Origin: Fibrobacter sp. | GTDB lineage: Bacteria; Fibrobacterota; Fibrobacteria; Fibrobacterales; Fibrobacteraceae | NCBI GenBank assembly: GCA_017642335.1 | Contig: JAGCPF010000071.1 | Span: 1-64,000 of the forward strand | Reading direction: 5' to 3' | Length of the DNA: 64,000 bases | In this document: positions 8,042 through 18,508 of the stretch, in pieces | Position numbering within the stretch: position 1 is the stretch's first letter | How the letters are laid out: every line of letters begins with the position of its first letter | Program-made: the position numbers and the translations under genes | Notes under the pieces: model-generated | The model's input: only the letters and a program-made list of their open reading frames with translations | Told to the model about the DNA's origin: nothing | Database searches by the model: none

Positions 8042-8540
8042 CTTCGTCTTCCTGGAAAGGGCACTCTTCTGCCTTCAGGGCCTTGTCTACGATGATGCTG
8101 ATTTCAGGAGTGCGTGCGTCGGCGTGGTCGTGGTGATTCACCTTCAAAATAAGCGTTGTCTTGCCTTCTTTGACGCCTTTGAGATGGAAACCCCAGCCGC
8201 CTTCCCATTCGATGTCTAGAATCTTCTTGTCGCCGACTTCCCAGCCGAGGGTATGTTCGTCGTCTTTTGGACCGGCAACTTCCTTCTTGTTCTCGTCAAG
8301 GAACTTGATGTTCAGATGTTCGCTCAGGCAGTTTGCATTGACATGGAGTTCGTTGTGTTTCTCATCGATTTTTCCGCGGTATACGCTGTAGGCGAGACTC
8401 CAGTCCGGCCAATACAGGTTCCAACCCTCAACTTCGAAATGTTCATGTTGGTCGGTCGAGGTGCTGTTGTCATCACCGCAGGCGGCAAAGAATGCGCAAA
8501 GGAGAATGCTGAGAACGGCAAGGGAAAATTTCTTGATCAT
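8031..8540 (-). CDS. Lipoprotein of the zinc cluster
   Basis: A 169-residue protein with a lipoprotein signal (lipobox FFAAC near residue 20) and a mature domain rich in His, Asp and Glu (DQHEHFEVEGW, NHHDHADARTP) ending in an acidic tail EECPFQEDEDED. No family is recognised. It overlaps the TonB-receptor gene by 11 nt and follows a 150-nt gap from the upstream small gene that contains a short hairpin but no clear promoter. Position and metal-ligand-rich composition suggest a zinc-binding envelope lipoprotein working with the receptor. The start MIKKFSLAVL was chosen over longer in-frame starts because it begins the signal peptide. Confidence 0.7.
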   Translation of the reverse strand: MIKKFSLAVLSILLCAFFAACGDDNSTSTDQHEHFEVEGWNLYWPDWSLAYSVYRGKIDEKHNELHVNANCLSEHLNIKFLDENKKEVAGPKDDEHTLGWEVGDKKILDIEWEGGWGFHLKGVKEGKTTLILKVNHHDHADARTPEISIIVDKALKAEECPFQEDEDED

Positions 8541-8693
8541 GTTGTTTCTTTTTGTTCGTGGTGTCCCATCGTTATGATGGTTTTTATGTACAACATTCCT
8601 GTCCGCGTTCATCAATGCGGACGATGCGTCGAAAACACCTGGCGGGAGTGCGCTAGGCAAAAAGCAGGATGTCGTGGTTAAAGTTTTAGCAGG

Positions 8694-8993
8694 CTAGGCG
8701 GCAAGATCCGGAGGTCCACGGGACCTGTAAAAGTAAATGTGCGAATTGATTTTGCAGGTGTTTTTTTCGCTAACCAACTCAAAAAGAGGAATCCAAAATA
8801 GGGTCACCTGCGGCGTAAAATCGTTGAATTCAAATCCGCCTTGTACCAGAACGCATGCGGGACAGTCTTCGTGTTCGTTGAAATCGTCGTGGTGGTGCTG
8901 CGTGACGGCAAATAGCAACGCAGCAAGTATGCTCACGATGACGATTCTTGCGAATTTCATTCGTCGATTAATCGGAAAGAAAAGACGGCCCAT
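8694..8993 (-). CDS. Small membrane-anchored His/Cys protein of the zinc cluster
   Basis: A 99-residue protein with one N-terminal hydrophobic segment (about residues 14-30) followed by QHHHDDFNEHEDCPACV, a likely metal-binding patch, and an unremarkable tail. It resembles in layout small envelope proteins found beside metal receptors, but I do not recognise the family. An alternative start at Met12 (8960) gives a cleaner signal anchor. It lies 10 nt after the preceding gene, so it is probably cotranscribed. Confidence 0.6.
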   Translation of the reverse strand: MGRLFFPINRRMKFARIVIVSILAALLFAVTQHHHDDFNEHEDCPACVLVQGGFEFNDFTPQVTLFWIPLFELVSEKNTCKINSHIYFYRSRGPPDLAA

Positions 8994-9003
8994 ACAAATT
9001 CAC

Positions 9004-9444
9004 TTACCGGAACATTTCTGCATCGCGGATAACAGGGAAGCCTACGCCGTCTTCTTCTGTTCGAATGTCGAAAATACCCCGGATGGTAATTTCCGTGCCT
9101 TCGTCGGGATATTCCTGCGGATACTTGTGCGGTTTCTTCAACTCGAACGCGAGCCCTTGCGAGCAGCAGGCGAGGGCGTCAGAAATTACGCAGCCGAAGT
9201 AGCGCTGATTTGTCTCGTTGTCGTAATAGCTGGAAAAAACGCCGGACATATTGACGATCTTTCCCTTGAATTTTTGCGGTTCCGTGACCATTTGATTGAC
9301 CATTGCGTAGACGACTGTTCCGCTCATACGTGAAAGGTCGATGTCGATTTTTTCGGCATACGCCGGTGGTGCCGCAAAAAATGCTGACAATGCGAACAAC
9401 AAGGTGAAAAGCGCGAAGCCCCGATTCATGGAAGACTTAATCAA
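9004..9444 (-). CDS. Secreted protein of the znu operon, unknown function
   Basis: A 146-residue protein with a signal peptide (cleavage near PPAYA) and a compact beta-rich domain containing KFKGKIVNMSGVFSSYY and ALACCSQGLAFEL. Proteins of this type sit in znu-like operons; the OB-fold-like look and the Cys pair suggest a small periplasmic metal-related protein, but function is unknown. The start shown is TTG 9444, which is better placed relative to GAGG than the internal ATG at 9429. It begins 7 nt after znuB. Confidence 0.65.
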   Translation of the reverse strand: MIKSSMNRGFALFTLLFALSAFFAAPPAYAEKIDIDLSRMSGTVVYAMVNQMVTEPQKFKGKIVNMSGVFSSYYDNETNQRYFGCVISDALACCSQGLAFELKKPHKYPQEYPDEGTEITIRGIFDIRTEEDGVGFPVIRDAEMFR

Positions 9445-9450
9445 TTTGCG

Positions 9451-10302
9451 TTATCCTCTTTTGTCGCGGACAAGGCTTGTCAAGTAACACAGGCCGAAAA
9501 CGGCGATGTCTGCGGCGACAATCGTAGAACCTACGGGTGTTCCCGCGAGGATGGCGATAACAATCCCGATGAGGGAACATGCGACCGAGATGGATGCCGC
9601 GGCAACAGTTACCGAGAAGAAACTCTTGAATACGCGCATTGCCGAAAGCGCCGGGAATACCACCAGCGCAGAAACCAGTAGCGCACCGACAAGGTTCATT
9701 GCGAGTACGATGATGACGGCCACGATAACCGCAATCATCAAGTTGAATATGGTCGTGTTGACGCCGGTCGCCCGTGCGAAATTTTCGTCAAATGTGATGG
9801 CGAAAATTTTGTGGTAAAAAAGGACAAACGTCAGGAGGACAATGCACGAAAGCGCAATGCACAGGTAGACTTCTCCGACTTTGAGCGTCAGAATCGAGGT
9901 GGAGCCGAAAAGCGTGGTGCACACGTCGCCAGAAATGTTTGCCGAAGTGGAAAAAATGTTCATCAGCAGGTAACCGATGGCGAGTGCCCCCACGGATACC
10001 ATGGCGATTGCTGCGTCGCCCTTGATGCGCGCGTTCTTGCCGGTACAAAGCAGCAGTACGGCCACCGCCACCGTTACGGGCAAGATGAGCAGCATGTTGT
10101 TCGTGAGCTTCAGCACCGACGCAATGGCTAGGGCTCCGAAGGCTACGTGCGAAAGGCCGTCGCCGATGTAGGAGTAACGCTTGAGCACAAGTGTCACGCC
10201 CAGGAGCGACGAACAGAGGGAAACGAGAACGCCCACGATTATTGCGTAGCGCACGAAGGGAAATTCCAAATAGAACGAAAATTTTTCGATGAGTTCCGGC
10301 AT
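9451..10302 (-). CDS. znuB: Zinc ABC transporter permease ZnuB
   Basis: A 283-residue polytopic protein with about eight hydrophobic segments and the ABC-3 family pattern GDGLSHVAFGALA near residue 50 and VNLVGALLVSALVVFPALSAMR near residues 200-225. It forms the membrane channel of the ZnuABC importer for Zn2+. It starts 2 nt after znuC and is followed 6 nt later by a small secreted protein gene, within the Zur-headed reverse-strand cluster. Confidence 0.93.
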   Translation of the reverse strand: MPELIEKFSFYLEFPFVRYAIIVGVLVSLCSSLLGVTLVLKRYSYIGDGLSHVAFGALAIASVLKLTNNMLLILPVTVAVAVLLLCTGKNARIKGDAAIAMVSVGALAIGYLLMNIFSTSANISGDVCTTLFGSTSILTLKVGEVYLCIALSCIVLLTFVLFYHKIFAITFDENFARATGVNTTIFNLMIAVIVAVIIVLAMNLVGALLVSALVVFPALSAMRVFKSFFSVTVAAASISVACSLIGIVIAILAGTPVGSTIVAADIAVFGLCYLTSLVRDKRG

Positions 10303-10304
10303 GG

Positions 10305-10961
10305 TTATTTCCCCTTTACTGAAATGTCGTTAAAGTCCATCACGCGATTGGCGTCATTGAGAGCTGTATCGATGTCGTGAGTTACCATGATAATGGTCAT
10401 GCCCTTCTTGTGGAGTTCCTCGATGATGTGGTACATCGTTTCCGTCGATTCGGGGTCGAGGCCGGTCACGGGTTCGTCAAGGAGCAGCAACCGTTCGGCG
10501 GCGCAGAGGGCCCGGGCCAAAAGCACGCGCTGCTTTTGGCCTCCCGAAAGCTCGCGGAAACACGATTTCGCGAGGCTTTCGGTGCGGGTAAGCGCCATGC
10601 ATTCCATGGCGCGTTCCCGTTGGGCCCGCCGGTAAAACGGCAGCAGGCGGAACTTGCCTTGGAAAGCGGACAGCACGATTTCCTCGACAGAGGCGGGAAA
10701 ATCCTTCTGGACTACTGTCATCTGTGGCAAAAAGCCAATCTCGTTGCGCTGGAGCCCATCGCAGAGCTCGATGCTTCCCGCTTTGGGCGAGAGCAGCCCG
10801 GCGAGTCCGCGCAGGAAAGTTGTCTTGCCGGAACCGTTACGGCCCACGATGCAGAGGTAGTCGCCTACGTTAATGTCGTAATCTAGGTCGCGGACGATAT
10901 CCTTGCTCCCGTAACCGAGTGCAAGTTGGCGGCATTTTATCAAGGTTTTCTTTTCGTTCAT
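10305..10961 (-). CDS. znuC: Zinc ABC transporter ATP-binding protein ZnuC
   Basis: A 218-residue ABC ATPase with Walker A (GRNGSGKTT, about residues 39-47), signature motif LSGGQKQR, Walker B (LLLLDEP) and the H-loop (VTHD). It lacks the C-terminal Zn-binding extension of E. coli ZnuC. Context with ZnuA and ZnuB fixes the substrate as zinc, or possibly manganese, with zinc favoured by the Zur regulator and ZnuD-like receptor. It is separated from znuA by 74 nt containing an inverted repeat. Confidence 0.93.
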   Translation of the reverse strand: MNEKKTLIKCRQLALGYGSKDIVRDLDYDINVGDYLCIVGRNGSGKTTFLRGLAGLLSPKAGSIELCDGLQRNEIGFLPQMTVVQKDFPASVEEIVLSAFQGKFRLLPFYRRAQRERAMECMALTRTESLAKSCFRELSGGQKQRVLLARALCAAERLLLLDEPVTGLDPESTETMYHIIEELHKKGMTIIMVTHDIDTALNDANRVMDFNDISVKGK

Positions 10962-10979
10962 TTTTTTCCCGAAGATCCC

Positions 10980-11026
10980 TTCAACATGCTCAGGGAAGAT
11001 TATGCAAGGTCGTTGAGCATGCTGAA
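10980..11026. repeat. Interspersed inverted repeat between znuA and znuC
   Basis: TTCAACATGCTCA (10980-10992) and TGAGCATGCTGAA (11014-11026) are inverted copies with one mismatch, spaced by 21 nt. The arrangement resembles REP-type elements (TTC-A-CATGCTCAGGG). In the mRNA it would form a hairpin that could protect znuA or reduce expression of the downstream genes. Confidence 0.6.
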
Positions 11027-11035
11027 AGAGTGTAT

Positions 11036-12088
11036 TTACTTTAAAGCTTTCTTTAAAACGTCGAGGTTCGATTGCATGATGGATAGGTAATCCAGTCCGT
11101 CCTTCATCTGGGCGTCTGTCACTGACTGCATGGAATTCAGCGTCAGTATTTCGGCATTCTTCGATTTCTTGCTCGCCTCGAGGATGGTGCGGGCAATTTT
11201 CCCGTTGCCGCCTTCAATCGTGAATATGGCCGGCAGCGATAGAGAATCCATCTTCCCCGCAAGGAACGTAACCGTTTCGAAGCTCGCCTCGCTTTCTGCG
11301 GAACACCCAACAAACGCGGCAAAATACTTAATGCCATAATCATCCACCATATAGCGAAACGGGAAGCGGTCGCCAAACAGAATGGTCTTGTTGTTTGCCT
11401 GGGCTACGGCAGCCGCATAAGCGTTGTCGAGTTCGTTCAGCTTGACCGTATAGTTTGTGGCATTTGTCTTGTATGTTTCTGCGTTTGCGGTGTCAATTTG
11501 GGCCAGGGCTTCGGCGAGGCGGCTTACCAGGATTTTTGTATTTATTACCGAAAGCCAGATGTGTTCATCGTTTTCGACCTCTTCGTCGTGGTGATGATGC
11601 TCGTGCTCATGCGTTTCGGCGTGTTCATGATGCTCATGTTCCTCGGCTTCTTCGCCGCCTTCATGGTGATGCTCATCTTCGGCTTGCATGCCCTCCACGA
11701 CTTCTTCTTCTTTCACGCGGTCTCCGAGGGCTTCCATCAGGTTCACCGTGATACGCCCTTCCTTCGGAGTCGCTGCAAGTGCTTTCTTGATCCATTCGTC
11801 GGATTCTCCGCCCACGAAAACGACCATGTCGGCCCCGGCGATAGAGGCAATATCCTGTGCCGACGGCTTGTAGCTGTGCAAGTCGGTGCCTTTTTTGATG
11901 AGCAATTTCAGGTTCACAGCATCAAAACGTTCGCCGAGAATGTTCTTCAGCCAGTCGTACTGTGGGTAAATTGTGACGACGACGGAAATTTTTTTCGATG
12001 TAGCCTTCTCTCCGGATTCCGTCTTGCATCCGGCAAGCATAAAGGCTGCCATAAAAAATAATGTTGCAAAGAATGCAAACTTTTTCAT
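11036..12088 (-). CDS. znuA: Zinc ABC transporter substrate-binding protein ZnuA
   Basis: A 350-residue lipoprotein (lipobox MLAGC at about residue 20) of the cluster 9 metal-binding proteins. It has the first-ligand region DLHSYKPSAQDI, a long His/Glu-rich loop (about residues 135-180) typical of ZnuA zinc proteins, and a later HIWLS ligand region. It captures Zn2+ in the periplasm and delivers it to ZnuB/ZnuC. It is third in the Zur cluster, 84 nt after the small membrane protein gene; I see no clear separate promoter. Confidence 0.95.
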   Translation of the reverse strand: MKKFAFFATLFFMAAFMLAGCKTESGEKATSKKISVVVTIYPQYDWLKNILGERFDAVNLKLLIKKGTDLHSYKPSAQDIASIAGADMVVFVGGESDEWIKKALAATPKEGRITVNLMEALGDRVKEEEVVEGMQAEDEHHHEGGEEAEEHEHHEHAETHEHEHHHHDEEVENDEHIWLSVINTKILVSRLAEALAQIDTANAETYKTNATNYTVKLNELDNAYAAAVAQANNKTILFGDRFPFRYMVDDYGIKYFAAFVGCSAESEASFETVTFLAGKMDSLSLPAIFTIEGGNGKIARTILEASKKSKNAEILTLNSMQSVTDAQMKDGLDYLSIMQSNLDVLKKALK

Positions 12089-12172
12089 ATAAAGTCCCTT
12101 GTCCTCATGGACAAATATTGTTGATATTGGTGCGCGGCTTTGTACCGCTCGTCGACTTGGGGGCGGCGGATA

Positions 12173-12439
12173 TCAATTCAGCAACAGGACTTTTTGCGAG
12201 ACAAGTGTGGATGGACTCGCGACAAGGAACTTGATGCGGGCGAGTTTAAAGAAGATACAGCGCAGTGCCAGCACAAAGGGAACGACGACTATCTCGAGGC
12301 TTACCGAAATCAGTTCGAGACAGCGGTGGATGTGGTGGCACACGTGGCAATGTTCGCCGTGGCAATGGTGCTCCAAATGCCGTGACACGTAGAATGATGC
12401 AAAAACGACCAGTATCTTTTCGAGTAGGCTGTTAAACAT
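12173..12439 (-). CDS. Small His/Cys-rich membrane protein next to zur
   Basis: An 88-residue protein starting MFNSLLEKILVV with two hydrophobic stretches and a central metal-ligand patch SRHLEHHCHGEHCHVCHH (residues 18-35). It overlaps the end of zur by 8 nt, so it is translationally coupled to it. No family is recognised. The ligand density and location suggest zinc binding, perhaps a sensor or store at the membrane. Confidence 0.6.
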   Translation of the reverse strand: MFNSLLEKILVVFASFYVSRHLEHHCHGEHCHVCHHIHRCLELISVSLEIVVVPFVLALRCIFFKLARIKFLVASPSTLVSQKVLLLN

Positions 12440-12827
12440 GATGCCTCCGCGAACAACCGGCGCATTTGCCAAGCAGTACGGACTGTTGCTGGTCCAGTAC
12501 GAAGCCTTTTACGCGCAGTACCGACAGCTGCAACATCTTGAGCGCAGGACCGTCGAGATGGAAAAACTTTCCGCAGACTTTGCAGACTAGGTGCATTTTG
12601 GCCTGGCACTTGCTGGGACCCGTGTAGCGGTATTGGAGTTCCTTGTTTTCCTCGGCTCCGACAATCTGGACGATGCCAGCTTTTTCTAGACGGGAGAGGT
12701 TGCGGTATATTGTGCTCAGCGAAATAGCGGGCAATTCCTGTGCGAGTTCCGATGCCTTGAAAATGCGGTCGGGATTTTCAGCCATGAAATCGAGAATCTG
12801 CTGCCTTGTCTGGGTCTTGTATTCCAT
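12432..12827 (-). CDS. zur: Fur-family zinc uptake regulator (Zur)
   Basis: A 131-residue Fur-family repressor. The N-terminal winged helix includes ASELAQELPAISLSTIYRNLSRLEKAG (helix-turn-helix), and the C-terminal metal domain has the structural pairs CKVCGKFFHL and CAGC. The start MEYKTQTRQQ was chosen because AAGGAAAAA lies just before it; the longer frame runs back into the operator. It heads the whole zinc cluster and has a 12-1-12 palindrome overlapping its own promoter, which with the ZnuABC and ZnuD-like neighbours makes Zur far more likely than Fur or PerR. Confidence 0.85.
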   Translation of the reverse strand: MEYKTQTRQQILDFMAENPDRIFKASELAQELPAISLSTIYRNLSRLEKAGIVQIVGAEENKELQYRYTGPSKCQAKMHLVCKVCGKFFHLDGPALKMLQLSVLRVKGFVLDQQQSVLLGKCAGCSRRHHV

Positions 12828-12887
12828 TTTTTCCTTTAATCGCTTGCACAAGCTTTGCAAAAATGTCCGGACTTCACATTCTGGAAC

Positions 12888-12942
12888 GAATTTGCAAATC
12901 ATTCGCAAATTCAAATATAGGAAAAAAGGAGAAAACTGGCAA
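12888..12942 (-). promoter_or_regulatory. zur promoter with overlapping Zur-box palindrome
   Basis: Reverse strand: TTGCCA (12937-12942), 17-nt spacer, TATATT (12914-12919). Immediately downstream, 12888-12912 is a 12-1-12 inverted repeat (arms GAATTTGCAAAT and ATTCGCAAATTC) with a single mismatch, covering the expected start site. Fur-family proteins bind such dyads, so zinc-dependent autorepression of the cluster is likely. Confidence 0.8.
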
Positions 12943-12973
12943 ATTTAAAATGCCCCGGCAGATGTCGGGGCAT
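12941..12973 (-). terminator. pyrG terminator
   Basis: On the reverse strand ATGCCCCG and CGGGGCAT (12950-12973) form an 8-bp stem around an 8-nt loop, followed by TTTAAATTT. It lies 42 nt after pyrG and just before the zur promoter. Confidence 0.75.
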
Positions 12974-13014
12974 GTAGGAATGGCTTTATTTCGTACTTTG
13001 AGCCGTCTTTACGG

Positions 13015-15798
<2,784 letters not shown>

Positions 15799-15802
<4 letters not shown>

Positions 15803-15996
15803 GTTTTGCTCGCTATGTAATGAAAATCCGAATAAAAATAAAGGCAAAAGCCAGAAGCTTTTGCCAAACGATTAAAAATGTTGAAAATGGGGGAAAGAAT
15901 AATTTTGTGAAATCCGGGGAGAGTCGCCTGGTTCCGTTGCGAGATTGCTGCAACGGCTGCGCTCTGGTGTGCCTCGATGGATTCCGATATTCTCAT
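15799..15996 (-). CDS. Candidate leader ORF of carA (65 aa)
   Basis: A 65-codon ORF beginning [20 protein letters not shown], matching the carB leader ORF over its first 28 codons with mostly silent or conservative differences. It continues in the same frame through the terminator hairpin (15843-15865), where both leaders encode AKA-x-GFCL-x-FYS, and its TGA overlaps the carA ATG. A TATATT box (16006-16011) ends 9 nt before its ATG and no ribosome site is visible. Inference: a translated leader in which ribosome position controls termination, as in E. coli pyrBI. There is no run of Arg codons, which argues against arginine attenuation. Confidence 0.6.
15832..15865 (-). terminator. Attenuator terminator in the carA leader
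   Basis: Reverse strand GGCAAAAG and CTTTTGCC (15843-15865) form an 8-bp stem with a 7-nt loop, followed by TTTATTTTTAT. It is placed 40 nt before carA, inside the leader ORF, and matches the hairpin ahead of carB. A second conserved hairpin earlier in the leader pairs CCGTTGC with GCAACGG (15934-15956). Confidence 0.75.
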
Positions 15997-16083
15997 CGGA
16001 CTCAAAATATAGTAAATCTTTTTCCAGGTATGGAGGTCAGTTTTTGAATAATTTTTTTGGAGCACGGGGGTTTCACTTTTTGT

Positions 16084-16124
16084 AAAATGCAATCCGCCAG
16101 TACTGGACCAACGGACTGCATTTT
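16084..16124 (-). terminator. Probable terminator after glnN
   Basis: AAAATGCAATCCG (16084-16096) and CGGACTGCATTTT (16112-16124) form a 13-bp stem with one mismatch, 30 nt downstream of the glutamine synthetase gene. The reverse-strand T tract is short (TTTTACAAAA), so termination strength is uncertain. Confidence 0.55.
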
Positions 16125-16154
16125 ATGAGGTTTAACTTCTTTTAGGCGCTTTTC

Positions 16155-18275
16155 TTAGTAGATGAAAAGCATTTCGCGGTACTTCGGCAGCGGCCACTTC
16201 TCGTCGGGGATGACACTTTCGATCTTGTCGACGATGATGCGGAGGTTCGCCATGGCGTCGAGGATCGCTTCGTGCTTGTCGCCGAGAGCGGCTTCCATCT
16301 GGGCAACGGCGGCTTCGAGGTCCTTGAGTTTTTCGCCGAGTTCGCGGGCATAACCGTCCACGGCGTAGAAGCCCTGGGTCTTTGCCATCTCGTTGGTCTT
16401 CAACGCGTTACTGTATGCACAGAGCACCTGCGGGAGCACCACGTTCTTCGCGATGTCGAAAGCGATCTTGCCTTCGATGTGAATCTTCTTGTGGTAGTCT
16501 TCCATGTTCACTTCGTAGCGGGAATCGAGTTCGCGCTTGTTGAACACGCCGTACTTTTCGAACAGGGCCACGTTCTCCTTCTTCACGAGGGCCTGGAGGG
16601 CTTCCATGGTGGTGCGGATGTTCGGGAGGCCGCGCTTTGCTGCTTCTTCCACCCATTCGTCGGTGTAGCCGTTGCCGTTGAAGATGACCTTCTTGTGTTC
16701 CTTCACGATCTTCTGCAAGAGGTTCTGCAGTTCTTCGTGGAACTTGTCGGCCGGCACGTTCTGCATCTTGTCGGCGATGAGGTCGAAGGCTTCGGCCACA
16801 ATCGTGTTGAGGATGACGTTCGGTTCGGAGCAGCTCTGGCTGGAGCCCGGAGCGCGGAATTCGAACTTGTTGCCGGTGAAGGCGAACGGAGAAGTACGGT
16901 TACGGTCGGTAGCGTCGCGCGGCAGCGGCGGCAGCGTGTCGGAACCGAGCTTCATGGCACCAGCCTGCTTGCTGGACTTGGGTTCGCCCTTCTCGAGCTG
17001 CTCGATGACGTCGGCGAGCTGGTCGCCGAGGTACATGGAGATGATTGCCGGAGGAGCTTCGTTGGCACCGAGACGGTGGTCGTTACCGGCGCTAGCGACA
17101 GCCATACGGAGCAAGTCGGCGTGGGTGTCGACAGCGTAGATGACAGCGCAGAGCGTGGTGAGGAAGATGGCGTTCTGGTGCGGGTCCTTGCCCGGGTTCA
17201 ACAGGTTCACCTTGCCGTAGTTCACGGACCAGTTGTTGTGCTTGCCGGAACCGTTGATGCCGGCGAACGGCTTCTCGTGCAGCAGGCACACAAGACCGTG
17301 GCGGTCTGCAACCTGGCGGAGCACTTCCATAATCTGCATGTTGTGGTCGCAGGCGAGGTTCACTTCCTCGAACATCGGAGCGAGTTCGAACTGTGCCGGG
17401 GCGACTTCGTTGTGGCGGGTCTTGGCCGGGATGCCGAGCTTCCAGAGTTCCTTTTCCACATCGTTCATGAAGTTGATGATGCGGGCCGGGATGCTACCGA
17501 AGTAGTGGTCTTCCATCTGCTGGTGCTTGGCCGGGGCGGCGCCGAACAGCGTGCGGCCGGCCTGGTAGAGGTCGGGGCGCTGCAGGTAGAAGCGCTTGTC
17601 GATCAGGAAGTATTCCTGTTCGGCACCGAGAGTGACGGTGACCTTCTGGGCGGCGACGCCGAAGAGACCCATGAGGCGGTCGGCGGACTTCTGCAGGGCC
17701 TGAATGGAACGGAGCAGCGGGGTCTTCTTGTCGAGCGCTTCGCCGGTATAGCTACAGAAAGCGGTCGGGATGCAGAGTGTGGCACCGTTGCCGTGACGCT
17801 TGATGAATGCGGGGGAGGTCGGATCCCATGCGGTATAGCCGCGGGCTTCGAAGGTGGAGCGCAGGCCGCCGCTCGGGAACGAGGAGGCGTCCGGTTCGCC
17901 GACGATGAGGTTCTTGCCGCTGAAAGCCATGATGGCCTTGCCGTCTTCGGGTTCAAGGAAGGAGTCGTGCTTTTCGGCGGTGGAACCGGTAAGAGGCTGG
18001 AACCAGTGAGTAAAGTGCGTTGCGCCGCGGTCGATGGCCCACTTTTTCATGGCGTGGGCGACTTCGCTTGCGATAGAGGCGTCGAGCGGTGCGCCGCCGT
18101 CGATGGTGGCGAACAACTTCTTGCAAATGTCTTTCGGGAGGTAGGCGCGCATGGCGTCGGCGTTAAAGACGTCTTCTCCGTAGAAGTCGAGGCTTGCGGG
18201 GGCTGCGGGCAGGTTCTCGCCGGCGTTTTCTGCGGCGATGGCCTTGATTGCTTTCATTCTATATTCATTGCTCAT
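16155..18275 (-). CDS. glnN: Glutamine synthetase type III
   Basis: A 706-residue GSIII enzyme, about 60 percent longer than GlnA type I, that condenses glutamate and ammonia using ATP. GSIII landmarks seen include [60 protein letters not shown] and [11 protein letters not shown], the last two forming glutamate/ATP binding regions. GSIII is common in Bacteroides, Fibrobacter and cyanobacteria. Transcription is probably driven by a perfect sigma-54 promoter at 18316-18332, with dyads upstream, so induction by nitrogen limitation is expected. It stands apart from gltBD but within the same nitrogen region. Confidence 0.96.
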   Translation of the reverse strand: MSNEYRMKAIKAIAAENAGENLPAAPASLDFYGEDVFNADAMRAYLPKDICKKLFATIDGGAPLDASIASEVAHAMKKWAIDRGATHFTHWFQPLTGSTAEKHDSFLEPEDGKAIMAFSGKNLIVGEPDASSFPSGGLRSTFEARGYTAWDPTSPAFIKRHGNGATLCIPTAFCSYTGEALDKKTPLLRSIQALQKSADRLMGLFGVAAQKVTVTLGAEQEYFLIDKRFYLQRPDLYQAGRTLFGAAPAKHQQMEDHYFGSIPARIINFMNDVEKELWKLGIPAKTRHNEVAPAQFELAPMFEEVNLACDHNMQIMEVLRQVADRHGLVCLLHEKPFAGINGSGKHNNWSVNYGKVNLLNPGKDPHQNAIFLTTLCAVIYAVDTHADLLRMAVASAGNDHRLGANEAPPAIISMYLGDQLADVIEQLEKGEPKSSKQAGAMKLGSDTLPPLPRDATDRNRTSPFAFTGNKFEFRAPGSSQSCSEPNVILNTIVAEAFDLIADKMQNVPADKFHEELQNLLQKIVKEHKKVIFNGNGYTDEWVEEAAKRGLPNIRTTMEALQALVKKENVALFEKYGVFNKRELDSRYEVNMEDYHKKIHIEGKIAFDIAKNVVLPQVLCAYSNALKTNEMAKTQGFYAVDGYARELGEKLKDLEAAVAQMEAALGDKHEAILDAMANLRIIVDKIESVIPDEKWPLPKYREMLFIY

Positions 18276-18315
18276 GGCAATCTCCTAGTGTTAGTTTTGT
18301 TTTCGGTGCCATGAG

Positions 18316-18332
18316 TGCAAAAAGCATGCCAA
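18316..18332 (-). promoter_or_regulatory. Sigma-54 promoter of glnN with upstream dyads
   Basis: Reverse strand TTGGCATGCTTTTTGCA: GG and GC are separated by 10 nt, a near-consensus -24/-12 element about 45 bp before the ATG. Upstream are TGTAAAGGTTACA (18414-18426) and TTTACAAATTGTGTAAAT (18450-18467), 85-135 bp from the promoter, where an activator of the NtrC type would bind. Confidence 0.9.
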
Positions 18333-18373
18333 TAAACATTTTTTCCTGTGAAATCGCAAAATTTGCCCGAAAA

Positions 18374-18405
18374 ACGAAAAAAAGGACGTGCTCCGTGAAG
18401 CACGT
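18374..18405 (-). terminator. Terminator of the Cys-rich secreted gene cluster
   Basis: Reverse strand ACGTGCT and AGCACGT (18386-18405) form a 7-bp stem with a 6-nt loop followed by CCTTTTTTT. It lies about 100 nt after the gene ending at 18509 and insulates it from the glnN promoter. Confidence 0.75.
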
Positions 18406-18508
18406 TTTATTCGTGTAAAGGTTACATTTTTTGAAAAAAAACTAAGTGATTTACAAATTGTGTAAATAAATTGTCTGGAAAGATTCGTCTTTTTTAGCGG
18501 ATTTATCT

